The notes under the pieces: generated by a model
The model's database searches: none
Told to the model about the DNA's origin: nothing
What the model saw: only the letters and a program-made list of their open reading frames with translations
Shown here: piece after piece, positions 53,860 through 63,788 of the stretch
How the letters are laid out: each line of letters starts with the position of its first letter
Position numbering within the stretch: the first letter of the stretch is position 1
Position numbers and translations under genes: made by a program
NCBI GenBank assembly: GCA_965261255.1
Contig: CBDHCQ010000004.1
Coordinates: 1,178,001 to 1,242,000 of the forward strand
Source of the DNA: Bin80 sp965261255
Lineage (GTDB): Bacteria; Bacteroidota; Rhodothermia; Rhodothermales; Bin80
DNA: 64,000 nucleotides
Reading direction: 5' to 3'

Positions 53860-55857
53860 TTAGTGCAGGCTGATTCCAATACCGGCCTGTATTGAGCGTC
53901 CTTCGGCTGGTTCAAAGTATCGGCCCCCAAAGGCGTTAACTACCAATGAACGCACGTATTGGCTGTCAAGAATATTCTGAAAACGCGCAAAAGGATGCAG
54001 GGAGATGCTGCGTAAATGCCAGTTTGATCGTGCCAGATAAATATCCAGAACGGTAAATCCTTCCGACTGTACAGAGTTTGAATTATTGGCCCACATCCCG
54101 GATGCGGACTCAAGAACAATTTGGGCTCCCCATCCATTGCGTGTTGCGCCGTGAAGCGTTAGGTGCAGTTGGTGTGTGGGTACCCCCGGAATACGTAGAC
54201 CGTCTCCGGGCTCGTTCAGAAAGAGAAAGGATCCATAGTTGTAAGCCATTCTCATGCCGACAGACGAACCCTTGGGCCAATCCATAGCGAGCTCGAAACC
54301 ATTATGGCGATTTTTCCCGCCATTATTATACCATGTGCGACCATCCTCTCCCTGTTCTGGGATAAGTCTATCCCGGATGTGTAGGGAGAAAACGGCGAGG
54401 TCTAACCCGAGGCGCATCCGATCAAGTTGACCACGTACACCGGCTTCGACACCGCGAGTTTGCTGCGGGCCAAGATCCGAGTTAAACCCACCCTCACCGG
54501 AGGGGCTGTTGATCAACTCAGTCGTGGTTGGCGTCTCGAAAGCAGTGCCGATATTCGTGTACCAGGTCAGCGTGTTGGTACGGTAGAAAGCTCCCAGCGA
54601 TGGACTCAGCGCTACAAAGTCTCGTACGCCACTTTGATCACCATTGGAGAATAGGTTATCGGTCATCTCGAATTGCAACCGATCGAGTCGTGTTCCGACA
54701 GATAGCCCAAAGCGTGATGAGAGTAACGCATTCACGCCTGCGAATACAGCAATGCTGCCGACACGTTCTTGTTGATCCAGGAGTACGCTCGTTCCTTTGC
54801 TACCTGCATCGTTGTTGAACCGGAAACGGTCATCTCGCATTTGACGCAAGTCAATCCCCATAGCGAAGTCAACCATCCCTAGGTCTGCCTGAAGCTGAGT
54901 ATACACGCCGCCGGCTAAGCGATCCAATTCAATCCAAGCGAAAGTCAAGGGGTTGTCAAGAGATCTACGAATCCCGTATGCCGTGGCGGTTAGATGGCCT
55001 AACCGGGTTTGTGCATGAAGCGTCACTCCACCTTGCATGTGGACACTGGCTTTTCCAGCCGACCGATTGACGTATCTGGAATCTGCCTGATTGGGGTCTA
55101 GAGATAGTTGTTCGAGTGTAAGGGATCCGGGGGACAGCACATCCTGGATAGCCGCATTTAGCGTGAACAGGAGTGCAGAATTGGAGCTTGGCGCGGTCCG
55201 TGCACTTACACCTGCACGGAGGAAACTGCCCTTGCTGTGTGCCCGATGCCCTTGCTTGCTCACGCGTGAAGCATAAGCCCGTACTTTGTGTGCTCCGCGC
55301 TGAAAGCCCGTGCTTACCAGTGCATGACTCAGACCATAACCTCCTCCCATGTACCGGATTCGCAGAAGGGTAGAATCTTCTAGACTTGCAAGGTGCAGAA
55401 CTCCTCCACTAGCATTTCCCCAGAAAAGTGAGCTTGGCCCCCGGAGCAACTCCGAGCGTCCAATGAATGCCGGATCAACGACATCAAGCATACTTTGCCC
55501 GTCTGGCATCGTTAACGGGATACCGTCCAGGAAAGCTTGCAAGCCACGGACGCCAAACGCTGCGCGATAGCCCATTCCCCGAACAAGGATTCGCTCACCA
55601 AGGCCAAAGTGGCCGCGTTCGCTGATCTGAAGTCCAGGCAACCCCCGAAGTACACGCTGTAGTGATAAACCAGGTTCAGAGGCGATTATCGCGTGTTGCC
55701 GAATATAGAGGCTGCGGGCAGCGGTAGATTCGGATTCCAGTTGCCGTGTGGACTGGATCGTCATGGTTGGCAGAGAAACCACTGACGAATCCTGTGCCAA
55801 GAGTGTATGGCCCAGCAGTGCAAGGCCACAAATAAGAAAAATCGACCGTCTATTCAT
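53860..55857 (-). CDS. TonB-dependent receptor (siderophore/cobalamin type)
   Basis: 665 aa from MNRRSIFLICGLALLGHTLL, a clean signal peptide; the frame continues upstream to 56151 without a plausible protein. No carboxypeptidase-regulatory domain. The plug is clear (LSLQRVLRGLPGLQISERGH, ILVRGMGYRAAFGVRGLQAF, RGPSSLFWGNASGGVLHLAS). The barrel ends GRSIQAGIGISLH, with the family's usual last-strand position. Iron-chelate or vitamin uptake is the usual job of this form. The following gene makes adenosine and methionine from SAM, an unusual partner. A cobalamin-related pair at 62069-63602 is near but on a separate unit. Confidence 0.88.
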   Translation of the reverse strand: MNRRSIFLICGLALLGHTLLAQDSSVVSLPTMTIQSTRQLESESTAARSLYIRQHAIIASEPGLSLQRVLRGLPGLQISERGHFGLGERILVRGMGYRAAFGVRGLQAFLDGIPLTMPDGQSMLDVVDPAFIGRSELLRGPSSLFWGNASGGVLHLASLEDSTLLRIRYMGGGYGLSHALVSTGFQRGAHKVRAYASRVSKQGHRAHSKGSFLRAGVSARTAPSSNSALLFTLNAAIQDVLSPGSLTLEQLSLDPNQADSRYVNRSAGKASVHMQGGVTLHAQTRLGHLTATAYGIRRSLDNPLTFAWIELDRLAGGVYTQLQADLGMVDFAMGIDLRQMRDDRFRFNNDAGSKGTSVLLDQQERVGSIAVFAGVNALLSSRFGLSVGTRLDRLQFEMTDNLFSNGDQSGVRDFVALSPSLGAFYRTNTLTWYTNIGTAFETPTTTELINSPSGEGGFNSDLGPQQTRGVEAGVRGQLDRMRLGLDLAVFSLHIRDRLIPEQGEDGRTWYNNGGKNRHNGFELAMDWPKGSSVGMRMAYNYGSFLFLNEPGDGLRIPGVPTHQLHLTLHGATRNGWGAQIVLESASGMWANNSNSVQSEGFTVLDIYLARSNWHLRSISLHPFARFQNILDSQYVRSLVVNAFGGRYFEPAEGRSIQAGIGISLH

Positions 55858-56197
55858 GATTAATGGGTAATCAATCAGTGTAACGCGCAAACGTTTCAGG
55901 AATTCCGGAAGCGCGCAATCTATGACTTTTGTCACCGTGTAGACAAATAATTGTCGAAGAGAATTCCTCGTACCCGCCACAAGATGCATGAGATTCGTCA
56001 ATTGTGCGGTTTGGATCGGGGAAAATGCTTTGTGATGTCGGTGAGACATGCAACAAGTAAGTATATTGCACGAGAATTCATATGTACCTGTGGGCTCAGC
56101 ACATCTAATTTGATTGTGGGGGTTCCGGGCGTGCAGTCTTGGACTACACATAACATGAGTGGCAATCTTGCCTCACCTCAAAATTCGACAATGGGGG
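55858..56197. other. divergent intergenic region
   Basis: 340 bases between the TonB receptor and the thymidylate kinase gene; promoters for both should lie here. A cobalamin riboswitch was looked for because of the receptor, and no convincing B12-box was seen. Confidence 0.4.
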
Positions 56198-56929
56198 ATG
56201 TTAGTAGCAATTGAAGGGATCGATGGTTCGGGGAAGGGAACGCAGGCACAAATGCTCCTGAAGCGTGCTCACGGGGAGGGATATACAGCTGCGCTGCTGT
56301 CTTTTCCGCAGTACCAGATTACGGAAAGCTCAAAGTGGATTGCTGAATACCTGAAGGGTGATTTTGGGGAGCTTAACGAAGTTGATCCACTCTTTGCGGG
56401 CATGCTGTTTGCGCTGGATCGTTTTGAGAGCAAAGAACAGATTGAGAACTTATTAGCCGAGCATAACCTAGTTATCATGGACCGGTATGTCGAGTCCAAT
56501 TTAGCCTATCAGAGTGCGCGCGTTGCAGAGGATGTTCGTACAAAGTTCGTTGATCGGTTGCTAGAACTTGAATATGAGATATTCGGGCTACCAAGACCTA
56601 ATCTGACACTATTCCTGGACATGCCCGTTGCATTGTCAGAACATTTGATTTCAGAAAGAGGAGCTCGCGCATATACAGCAGACGATAAAATCATAATGGG
56701 TATGACAGAACAAATTGGTATACCCTACGGGAGGTATGACATCCATGAGGAAAACGCAGACTATCTACACGCGGTTCGTAAGATGTATTCCGAAAGGTAT
56801 CACCAGCTAATCGAGTCTTTCGATATTTACCCCTGTGAGGTGATTAATTGTCAGAATGAAGATGGTAAGCTACGCAGCAGGGAAGACATCGCTCAGGAGG
56901 TCTGGAGTGCAGTTACAGCGGAGCGATAA
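56198..56929 (+). CDS. tmk: thymidylate kinase
   Basis: About 243 aa from MLVAIEGIDGSGKGTQAQ, the usual family start; an upstream ATG at 56159 adds 13 residues and is less likely. It phosphorylates dTMP to dTDP. The P-loop is GIDGSGKGTQ, with the family's acidic motif after FALDRF and the DRY motif in VIMDRYVESNLAYQ. A lid-like region LISERGARAYTADDK and the closing segment REDIAQEVW follow. It is somewhat longer than the typical 205-215 aa, with extra sequence around the lid and C-terminus as seen in archaeal and eukaryotic-like forms. Stands alone on the plus strand. Confidence 0.88.
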   Translation: MLVAIEGIDGSGKGTQAQMLLKRAHGEGYTAALLSFPQYQITESSKWIAEYLKGDFGELNEVDPLFAGMLFALDRFESKEQIENLLAEHNLVIMDRYVESNLAYQSARVAEDVRTKFVDRLLELEYEIFGLPRPNLTLFLDMPVALSEHLISERGARAYTADDKIIMGMTEQIGIPYGRYDIHEENADYLHAVRKMYSERYHQLIESFDIYPCEVINCQNEDGKLRSREDIAQEVWSAVTAER

Positions 56930-57004
56930 GAGGCACAGTGAATCCTGAGGAAAAAAATACCGTAAGGAGTAGTAGGTAGATGGTCTCCACCAACTGAAGG
57001 CACC

Positions 57005-57730
57005 ATGAAAAACTACTCAATCAATCCAGTGCGCCCCGGGGCGTTCGCTGCAATCGTTTTCTTTTTTCTATCCACAGGTTGTCAAATCTCACCTGAGGAT
57101 GAAAACTCTGTATCAGAGGATTCAAAGGACGCAGTAAGTGTGGATGACGCGCCCATGTATTCGGAAGATGACAGTTGGGAAGAAGACTTTGCGTTTGAAG
57201 AAGGTGGATTGACCGTACACGGGAATCTACGGATTGATGGATTGGAGGAGGGGGCAATGCTTTCACCGATCAACTGGAGGGAGCTGGAGGAGTTACTGCC
57301 CAACAGACTTAACGGGGTTTCCCTGAACGTAACGGAAGGACAGACGATCGACTTTGGTCCAGGACTCTCAAGTGTAAGTGGAGAATACGAGGACGAAGAG
57401 CAAGTAGTAACGATTGTGATTGCCGATCTTGCATTTCTGAGTGGGATCGCCGCCCATGCCATGTCTGACTGGATTGGTGAAGAGATTGATAAAGAAAGTG
57501 ACAGAGGCTTTGAGCGTACGAGTATTTTCCGCAGTAGTAAAAGGGAGTACCCAAGCTATGAGAAATATCATCGTGAGCTGGGGCGCGAATCCTGTGAGCT
57601 TCATTCGTGGGTGGCAGATCGATTCCTTGTCGCGATCTCGGGTGACGGTGCCTCCATGTCGGTTTGCGAAGAAGCCCGTGACAGAATTTCATTCCGACGC
57701 CTTGAGCGTCTGGCAGAAGCAGACGATTAA
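57005..57730 (+). CDS. acidic lipoprotein of unknown function
   Basis: 241 aa. The signal peptide ends in a lipobox (FFLSTGCQ, Cys near residue 26). A strongly acidic stretch follows (about 30-70: EDENSVSEDSKDAVSVDDAP, then DDSWEEDFAFEEGG). The rest is a mixed domain with LPNRLNGVSLNVTEGQTIDF, VVTIVIADLAFLSGIAAHAM and FLVAISGDGASMSVCEEA. No family is recognised. It begins 75 bases after tmk; a link between the two is not evident. Confidence 0.75.
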   Translation: MKNYSINPVRPGAFAAIVFFFLSTGCQISPEDENSVSEDSKDAVSVDDAPMYSEDDSWEEDFAFEEGGLTVHGNLRIDGLEEGAMLSPINWRELEELLPNRLNGVSLNVTEGQTIDFGPGLSSVSGEYEDEEQVVTIVIADLAFLSGIAAHAMSDWIGEEIDKESDRGFERTSIFRSSKREYPSYEKYHRELGRESCELHSWVADRFLVAISGDGASMSVCEEARDRISFRRLERLAEADD

Positions 57731-57913
57731 CCAGCACACACTGGTCCCCTGTTTTTACTGATTGGGCGCGTTATATCTTGATTTGTGTGCGTCTGGATTG
57801 GTGCATATCCAGAAATCAGCCAATGCTTAATTTCCGGGCAGGCAACGACCGGGTATAAGCAGATCATTCGGGCCATTGATTGTAACTTAGGGGTTCACTC
57901 AATCGGCTGTCTT

Positions 57914-60811
57914 ATGCGGTTCTTTCTGTCGGCACTTTTTTTTCTGATTTACCTAACACCGGAATCACTCGCTCAGGTGCCGGAGATGCCATCGGCAATG
58001 GCTCCGACGCCTGCAGCCGAACGACTAAGCAGCTTTTCCCTTCGAATCCAGGAAGCACGGCAATCGCTGGTCTCTAATGTGGCGTTTGACAACGTTGGGC
58101 CGACAGTGATGAGCGGGCGCATCGTGGATATTGATGCCAATCCCCTTGATCCCGTGAAGATGTACGTCGCTTATGCGTCCGGGGGACTATGGCGCAGCGA
58201 AACCAACGGGATTTCTTTTGAGCCCCTTTTCGACGAGGAAGCATCCATGACATTGGGGGACATCGCTGTAGATTGGGCACGCGATGAGGTCATTTGGGTG
58301 GGTACCGGAGAAAACAACTCCAGCCGTTCGTCTTATGCCGGTACCGGAGTTTACCGGTCCCGGGATCGTGGTGAATCCTGGGAGCATATGGGCCTGAGTG
58401 AAACACATAGAATCGGGCGGATTGTCCTACATCCGACTGACCCACAAACACTCTGGGTTGCCGCAGTGGGTGCACTCTATTCACCAAACCCGCACAGAGG
58501 CGTTTATAAGAGCAGTGATGGCGGGGAAACCTGGACCCAAACACTCTATATCTCGGACAAAGCCGGTGTGATCGACCTAGTCATCGATCCGACGAATCCA
58601 GACATCGTGTATGCAGCGGGCTGGCATCGGGAGCGGCGGGCATGGAATTTTGTTGAAGGTGGGAGCGAATCGGGTATCTGGAAATCAACTGACGGAGGCG
58701 ACTCCTGGGATCGGCTATCGGCGGAAGGGCTGCCCAGTGGGGATACAGTTGGGCGTATCGGTTTGGATATATTCCCGGGCAACCCGGAGATACTGTATGC
58801 CCTGGTGGATAATCAGGCTCGACGCCCCGCAGAAGATGAAGAAGAAGTCCCGGCGCTCACGCGTGAGACGCTTCGCTCAATGAGCGCGGATGATTTCCTG
58901 GCGCTGGATGATGAAACCATTACGGAGTATCTGGAGGATAATAACTTCGGACCACAATACAGTGCGGAAGTTATTCGAGGCATGGTGGAAGAGGGTACAC
59001 TCGAGCCAGTGCATCTGGTATGGTATGTGGAGGATGCAAACAGGGAGTTGTTTGACACGCCTGTAATTGGAGCGGAGGTCTACCGATCAGATGACGGGGG
59101 TGCATCATGGACACGAACGCATGAGAATTACTTGGACAGGGTATACAATTCGTATGGATACTACTTCGGAGAAATCCGTGTTTCTCCACATGATGTTGAG
59201 CGGATTTACATATTGGGCGTTCCTTTCCTGGCATCCAGCGACGGCGGAGGATCCTGGGAGTCCATTGGCGGACCAAGTGTACATGCAGATCACCAGGCGC
59301 TCTGGGTGAATCCATCTCGCCCAGGTCATCTGATTGATGGCAATGATGGAGGGCTGAATATCACGTATGATGATGGCGTGTCCTGGTTCAAGGGGAATAC
59401 TCCGTCTGTCGGGCAATTCTATGCCATTGGTGTGGACGATCAGACGCCCTATCATGTTTATGGGGGGCTGCAGGATAACGGCGTATGGGGTGGACCACAT
59501 ACCTACACGGTATCAACCAATTGGCATGCGAGTGGTGCGTATCCGTACGATCGGTATCTGGGCGGTGACGGCATGCAGGTGGAAATAGATACGCGCACAA
59601 ACGATATCATCTATACCGGTTCGCAGTTTGGTTTTTATCAGCGTATAGAGACTTCCACTGGAACCCGTAGTTCAATTCGTCCACGCCACACACTGGGTGA
59701 ACGTCCCCTACGTTTTAATTGGCAGACCCCCATTCATTTGTCCAGACACAACCAGGATGTCCTTTATTATGGTTCCAACAAGCTTCATCGCTCCTTTAAC
59801 AGGGGAGATGACTGGGAAACCCTGTCGGATGATTTAACGCTTGGAGGGCGGAGAGGGGATGTACCGTATGGTACATTGACTACAATTGATGAGTCGCCAT
59901 TGCGATTTGGATTGCTGTATGTAGGTTCAGATGACGGTCTCGTGCATGTATCAAAAGATGGAGGCTATACATGGGAGAACATCACGGGGGAAGATTGGGG
60001 AGAGCTTTGGGTAAGTCGTGTGGAAGCCTCCAGTCATGAGCTGGGGCGCGTGTATGTGACGCTCAACGGATACCGGTGGGATCATTTTGCGCCATATGTC
60101 TATCGCTCGGACGATTATGGTCAGACTTGGGAGGCGTTACACGTGGGACTACCTATGGAGCCGGTGAATGTTATTCTCGAAGACCCAGAAAATCCAGACT
60201 TACTCTTTTTGGGCACGGATAATGGCTTGTATGTATCCATAGATGGCGGGGCATCCTTTATGTCCATGCAGAATGGACTACCGCATGCGCCGGTTCACGA
60301 TCTAAAGATCCAGGCACGCAGAAAGCATTTGCTGGCAGGTACGCATGGTCGATCAATCTACCGTGCAGACATTGCAGCTTTACAGCGTCTGACTCCTGAA
60401 ATCATTGCGAGCGCCTTGACAGTGCATACACCAGCAGAAATCACACGAAGCCCCAATTGGGGCCGTCGTTTTGTTTGGTGGGCAGACTATAATGAGCCGG
60501 AGGTCATCATCACCTACTGGGCCGGGTCTGCGGGGCAGGTTACCGTGCACGTTGAAGGGGGAGAGGGTGCAGCTCTTCGCACGATTACAGATGAGGCTGA
60601 GCGTGGCCTGAACTTCCTTTCCTATGATCTCTCTGTAGACGAAGCTTCTGCGGACGCTTTGATGGGGGAAGACGATGCGCCACTCGAACCCGGAGAAAAC
60701 GACGTCTATTACCTGGTTCCGGGGGATTATAAGTTGACTTTTCAACTAGGCGATGCTGAGGAGTCAGTAATGCTCTCAGTCACCAGCCCCCGTAACCGTT
60801 TCGGGCGTTAA
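57914..60811 (+). CDS. secreted BNR/sortilin-like beta-propeller protein
   Basis: About 965 aa from MRFFLSALFFLIYLTPESLA, a clear signal peptide; the frame runs upstream to 57785 without protein character. Many BNR/Asp-box and VPS10-like repeats are seen: SDGGETWTQTLYI, STDGGDSWDRLS, SDDGGASWTRTHEN, SSDGGGSWESIGG, SKDGGYTWENITG, SDDYGQTWEALHVG, SIDGGASFMSMQNG. This indicates one or two large propellers of the sortilin type. The last ~130 residues form a beta-sandwich-like domain (TVHVEGGEGAALRTITDEAE). No T9SS tail is seen. Family members are often annotated as glycosyl-hydrolase-like, but sialidase catalytic residues are not evident. The 3' end overlaps the M23 gene on the other strand by 36 bases. 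Confidence 0.85.
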   Translation: MRFFLSALFFLIYLTPESLAQVPEMPSAMAPTPAAERLSSFSLRIQEARQSLVSNVAFDNVGPTVMSGRIVDIDANPLDPVKMYVAYASGGLWRSETNGISFEPLFDEEASMTLGDIAVDWARDEVIWVGTGENNSSRSSYAGTGVYRSRDRGESWEHMGLSETHRIGRIVLHPTDPQTLWVAAVGALYSPNPHRGVYKSSDGGETWTQTLYISDKAGVIDLVIDPTNPDIVYAAGWHRERRAWNFVEGGSESGIWKSTDGGDSWDRLSAEGLPSGDTVGRIGLDIFPGNPEILYALVDNQARRPAEDEEEVPALTRETLRSMSADDFLALDDETITEYLEDNNFGPQYSAEVIRGMVEEGTLEPVHLVWYVEDANRELFDTPVIGAEVYRSDDGGASWTRTHENYLDRVYNSYGYYFGEIRVSPHDVERIYILGVPFLASSDGGGSWESIGGPSVHADHQALWVNPSRPGHLIDGNDGGLNITYDDGVSWFKGNTPSVGQFYAIGVDDQTPYHVYGGLQDNGVWGGPHTYTVSTNWHASGAYPYDRYLGGDGMQVEIDTRTNDIIYTGSQFGFYQRIETSTGTRSSIRPRHTLGERPLRFNWQTPIHLSRHNQDVLYYGSNKLHRSFNRGDDWETLSDDLTLGGRRGDVPYGTLTTIDESPLRFGLLYVGSDDGLVHVSKDGGYTWENITGEDWGELWVSRVEASSHELGRVYVTLNGYRWDHFAPYVYRSDDYGQTWEALHVGLPMEPVNVILEDPENPDLLFLGTDNGLYVSIDGGASFMSMQNGLPHAPVHDLKIQARRKHLLAGTHGRSIYRADIAALQRLTPEIIASALTVHTPAEITRSPNWGRRFVWWADYNEPEVIITYWAGSAGQVTVHVEGGEGAALRTITDEAERGLNFLSYDLSVDEASADALMGEDDAPLEPGENDVYYLVPGDYKLTFQLGDAEESVMLSVTSPRNRFGR

Positions 60812-62029
60812 TTGATCTTCAGGAGTGTTTGGCAATTGTTTCCACAGCCCATCTCTGACCGCGAAGAATTTCGGCAGAATAGCGTCGGGCAGGGGTTCTG
60901 ATTTTGGCATCTCCACCCTCATTGCATCAACCTGCCTGCCATTCTTCCAGAAGCGATAGCAGACATGGGGGCCGGTGGCTAGGCCTGTACTGCCGACATA
61001 TCCAATTACATCACCTTGTTGAACACGTACTCCGGGGCGGATCCCGCTTTTTATTCGGGACATGTGGAGATACCCCGTTGAGTAGACATCGTTATGCCGA
61101 ATCTTGACATAATTGCCGTTGCCGCCTGCGTATGCAGCATTGATCACTGTGCCATTCGCGGTGGCAACTATAGGGGTTCCTCTTGGGGCAGCGAAATCCG
61201 TACCGAGATGTGGCTTGTAGCGTCTCTGGATGGGATGGAATCGTCTGCGACTGTACTGAGATGATATTCGACTGAATTCTACGGGTGCACGCAGGAACGG
61301 ACGTTCTGATGGACGCCCCTCTTCGTCGTAGAATCCACTTATACCGTCCTCAGGAAAATAGAACGCAAAGTAATCCTGGTCTGCGTGGCGGAAGCGGGCA
61401 GCTTTGATCTCTGTTCCGATGGATTGTCCATGCACTTTTTCATCTTCATACAGGATCGAGAACTGGTCCCCGGGGAGTAAATGAAAAAAACTGACCTGCC
61501 AGGCGAAAATCTCACTCAGGTTAAGGGCTAATTGTTGATTCAGGCCAGAATCCTGGATGGTCTGAAAAAGGGAACTGCCTTTCTCAATGGTACCAGATGC
61601 ACGCCGTACAAGCTTACGAGAGGTAAGGGAATCTTCATGGACCCGTACGGAATCCCCAAAGTCAAAGACGAGGAATTCTTTAATGCTGGGTTTATAGACT
61701 ACAAACTCAGCCACGCCGCTTGAGTCGGTATAGGTATACAATGAATCGCCCCTGCCGATCTTCCGAAAGTCGATGAATGCCTTGGCCTGCTGAAAAGCCA
61801 TTTGCTGTTTTTCTCTGGGCACCTTCCGGTCATTCATGATTGATTCAAGTGACTCGTTCCGCTGGACCGTGGAGGCATGTTTATCAAGTCCAGACGTGGG
61901 AACGCCAAATGCGTCACGCTCAATGAGGGGGAGGGCAGCAGGTCTATGCTTAATACGAGCGCTGTGAGGCAGCTGGATTACTAGCAACGCGAGGAAACAA
62001 AGCGCGAGCCGGACGGAGGGTTTTCGCAT
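60776..62029 (-). CDS. M23-family peptidoglycan peptidase (LytM/LasA fold)
   Basis: 417 aa with an N-terminal signal/anchor (LALCFLALLVIQLPHSA). An OapA/LysM-like middle part carries RRASGTIEKGSSLFQTIQD and FHLLPGDQFSILYEDEKVHG. The M23 domain is C-terminal (about 280-390): HLGTDFAAPRGTPIVATANG gives the first metal ligands (H-x3-D), followed by GYLHMSRIKSG and GSTGLATGPHVCYRFWKNGR. The usual H-x-H motif reads H-V-C here; I recall this variant from other Bacteroidota M23 proteins. Likely a periplasmic endopeptidase acting in cell-wall growth. Confidence 0.9.
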   Translation of the reverse strand: MRKPSVRLALCFLALLVIQLPHSARIKHRPAALPLIERDAFGVPTSGLDKHASTVQRNESLESIMNDRKVPREKQQMAFQQAKAFIDFRKIGRGDSLYTYTDSSGVAEFVVYKPSIKEFLVFDFGDSVRVHEDSLTSRKLVRRASGTIEKGSSLFQTIQDSGLNQQLALNLSEIFAWQVSFFHLLPGDQFSILYEDEKVHGQSIGTEIKAARFRHADQDYFAFYFPEDGISGFYDEEGRPSERPFLRAPVEFSRISSQYSRRRFHPIQRRYKPHLGTDFAAPRGTPIVATANGTVINAAYAGGNGNYVKIRHNDVYSTGYLHMSRIKSGIRPGVRVQQGDVIGYVGSTGLATGPHVCYRFWKNGRQVDAMRVEMPKSEPLPDAILPKFFAVRDGLWKQLPNTPEDQLTPETVTGAGD

Positions 62030-62068
62030 ACTTGCGAGGAATTGTTGGTTTCTTTGGTGGCTGTCAAC

Positions 62069-62614
62069 TTACGGGATCCATCTCACGTCTGGTAGTCCGA
62101 TATCATGGTTTGCTCGTCGGGCGAGTACGAAAAGCAGATCGGATAATCGATTCAGATATCCGAGAACGTAAGAATTATGCGAGATAGTATCAAGTGCTTC
62201 CACTAGTGAGCGCTCTGCGCGGCGGCATATTACACGGGATAGATGTAACATAGCGGCGGCTTGGGTGCCTCCCGGTAGAATAAAGTACTTGAGGGGCTCT
62301 AGCTTCACGTCCCAAGTATCAATGGCTTCTTCCAGAGACTTGATGTGCTCTGCCTGAATACGCGGGACGCTTGCTCGTGACGGGGCAGGAGTCGCAAGAT
62401 CAGCACCGAGAACGAAGAGTTCGTGCTGGAGATGCAAAATCAGCGCACGCATGGATTCTGCCTCGGCTGGCAACATGGCCCGTGCGGCCCCAAGTGCTGC
62501 ATTGGTTTCGTCTACCGCACCCATAGCCTGTATACGTGGATGATCCTTGAGCACACGATCCCCACCGAATAGTCCGGTAGTACCATCGTCCCCTGTACGT
62601 GTGTAGATTTTCAT
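62069..62614 (-). CDS. ATP:cob(I)alamin adenosyltransferase, PduO type
   Basis: 181 aa, normal length for PduO-type/MMAB enzymes. It makes adenosylcobalamin from cob(I)alamin and ATP. Motifs: KIYTRTGDDGTTGLFGGDRV at the N-terminus (ATP binding), GAVDETNAALGAAR, ILHLQHELFVLGADLATP, FILPGGTQAAAMLHLSRVIC and RRAERSLVEALD, with YLNRLSDLLFVLARRAN near the end. It follows the ABC-type ATPase gene after about 160 bases on the same strand, which hints at cobalamin handling for both. Confidence 0.94.
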   Translation of the reverse strand: MKIYTRTGDDGTTGLFGGDRVLKDHPRIQAMGAVDETNAALGAARAMLPAEAESMRALILHLQHELFVLGADLATPAPSRASVPRIQAEHIKSLEEAIDTWDVKLEPLKYFILPGGTQAAAMLHLSRVICRRAERSLVEALDTISHNSYVLGYLNRLSDLLFVLARRANHDIGLPDVRWIP

Positions 62615-62777
62615 TTAGGACTTAACCCGGAATCCATGTATGGGCTGGAGTTTCTGTACGCAGCGGTCTGTGAGGAGTAAGAACGACAGAGCTCTTGTTT
62701 TTGTTGAGTTTGAGACGGTGTTCACTGATGTATACGTCAGTCGTAGTGATGGGGATGATTTGTTTTTGAGGGAATGG

Positions 62778-63602
62778 TCATCCGGATACGGGACGTTCGT
62801 AGATAATTTCCCACTGTCCGTGTTCATACTGGGCGATCTTGGCATGCATGCCGAACACTTCAGATAGAAGTTCCTCCGTCAGGACATTTTTTGGGTAACC
62901 GTTTGCTACTAGATGCCCCTCGTGTAAAACGAGTAATTGGTCGGAAAACCGTGTTGCCAAGCCGAGGTCGTGAAAGACAGCGAGAACAGTTTTGCCTTTT
63001 TGCGCTAATTCCTTGATCAGATTGAGGAATTGATGCTGATGACAAACATCTAGATGAGTGGTGGGCTCATCAAGGAGTAGGAGTTCGGAGTCCTGCAGTA
63101 TTGCCTGGGCTAGATAGGCACGTTGGCGTTCGCCCCCGCTGAGTGACTGAAGTGATCTTTCGGAAAAACCGGAGAGCCCCACCTGGTCAAGTACAGTTTT
63201 CAGCGAAAAACGGTCTTGATCGGATACGCCTTCCAGCCATGCTTTTCTGGGCAACAGCCCAAGGAGAACGACTTCTTTGACTGTAAAATCGAAGGATAAT
63301 GAGGGTGCCTGTCGAACAGAGGCGACCTCGCGCGCCAATTGTCGTCGTGACCAGTCAGTAAGGCGCTGGTCTTTCAGAAGGACTGATCCTTGGTAGGGCA
63401 AGTAACCGCAAATGGTTCGCAGTAATGTGGTTTTTCCGCAGCCATTAGGGCCAATGAGTCCGGTGATGGTACCTGGATACAACTCAAAGTGAACATCGCG
63501 GATAATGGTGTTTCTCTGGATCTGAACGCGTAGGTCGCTCACTTTCACCAGTGGCGTGTTCCAATCTGATGGAAGATTCCCGTTTGTTTGGATGCTGGCC
63601 AC
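62778..63602 (-). CDS. ABC transporter ATP-binding protein (FecE/BtuD type)
   Basis: 274 aa. Walker A LIGPNGCGKTTLL (about residues 50-62), Q-loop VRQAPSLSFDFTVKEVV, ABC signature LQSLSGGERQRAYLA, Walker B LLLLDEPTTHLDV, and the switch His in VLAVFHDLGLATRF. The PTTHLD form and the LVANGYPKNVLTEELLSEVF tail are typical of importers for iron-siderophores, haem or cobalamin. No permease or binding protein is seen in the window, so it may be an orphan unit, or the partners lie to the right past the propeller fragment. The adjacent cobalamin adenosyltransferase makes vitamin B12 the best guess. Confidence 0.9.
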   Translation of the reverse strand: MASIQTNGNLPSDWNTPLVKVSDLRVQIQRNTIIRDVHFELYPGTITGLIGPNGCGKTTLLRTICGYLPYQGSVLLKDQRLTDWSRRQLAREVASVRQAPSLSFDFTVKEVVLLGLLPRKAWLEGVSDQDRFSLKTVLDQVGLSGFSERSLQSLSGGERQRAYLAQAILQDSELLLLDEPTTHLDVCHQHQFLNLIKELAQKGKTVLAVFHDLGLATRFSDQLLVLHEGHLVANGYPKNVLTEELLSEVFGMHAKIAQYEHGQWEIIYERPVSG

Positions 63603-63788
63603 GGATCAGACTCTATTGTTGATAACACGCCACATAGTACGGGAATTAACGATTATTCGGGGACTCTGTGCCTTGCTTCTTATTCAGCATACTGCGAAAC
63701 AGAGCAGGCGCCGCGGGGATGAATCGGTCCGCACAGACTTAGGTCCCTCGAAATGGAGGGAGGCTTACCATGCTTCTAGGTGCCCTTC

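Noticed and set aside
55858..56197. Cobalamin riboswitch upstream of the TonB receptor
   Set aside because: No recognisable B12-box or surrounding structure could be read in this stretch.
62615..62845. A separate 76-codon frame between the ABC ATPase and the adenosyltransferase
   Set aside because: It mostly shadows the ABC gene in another frame and has no protein-like composition or coupling.
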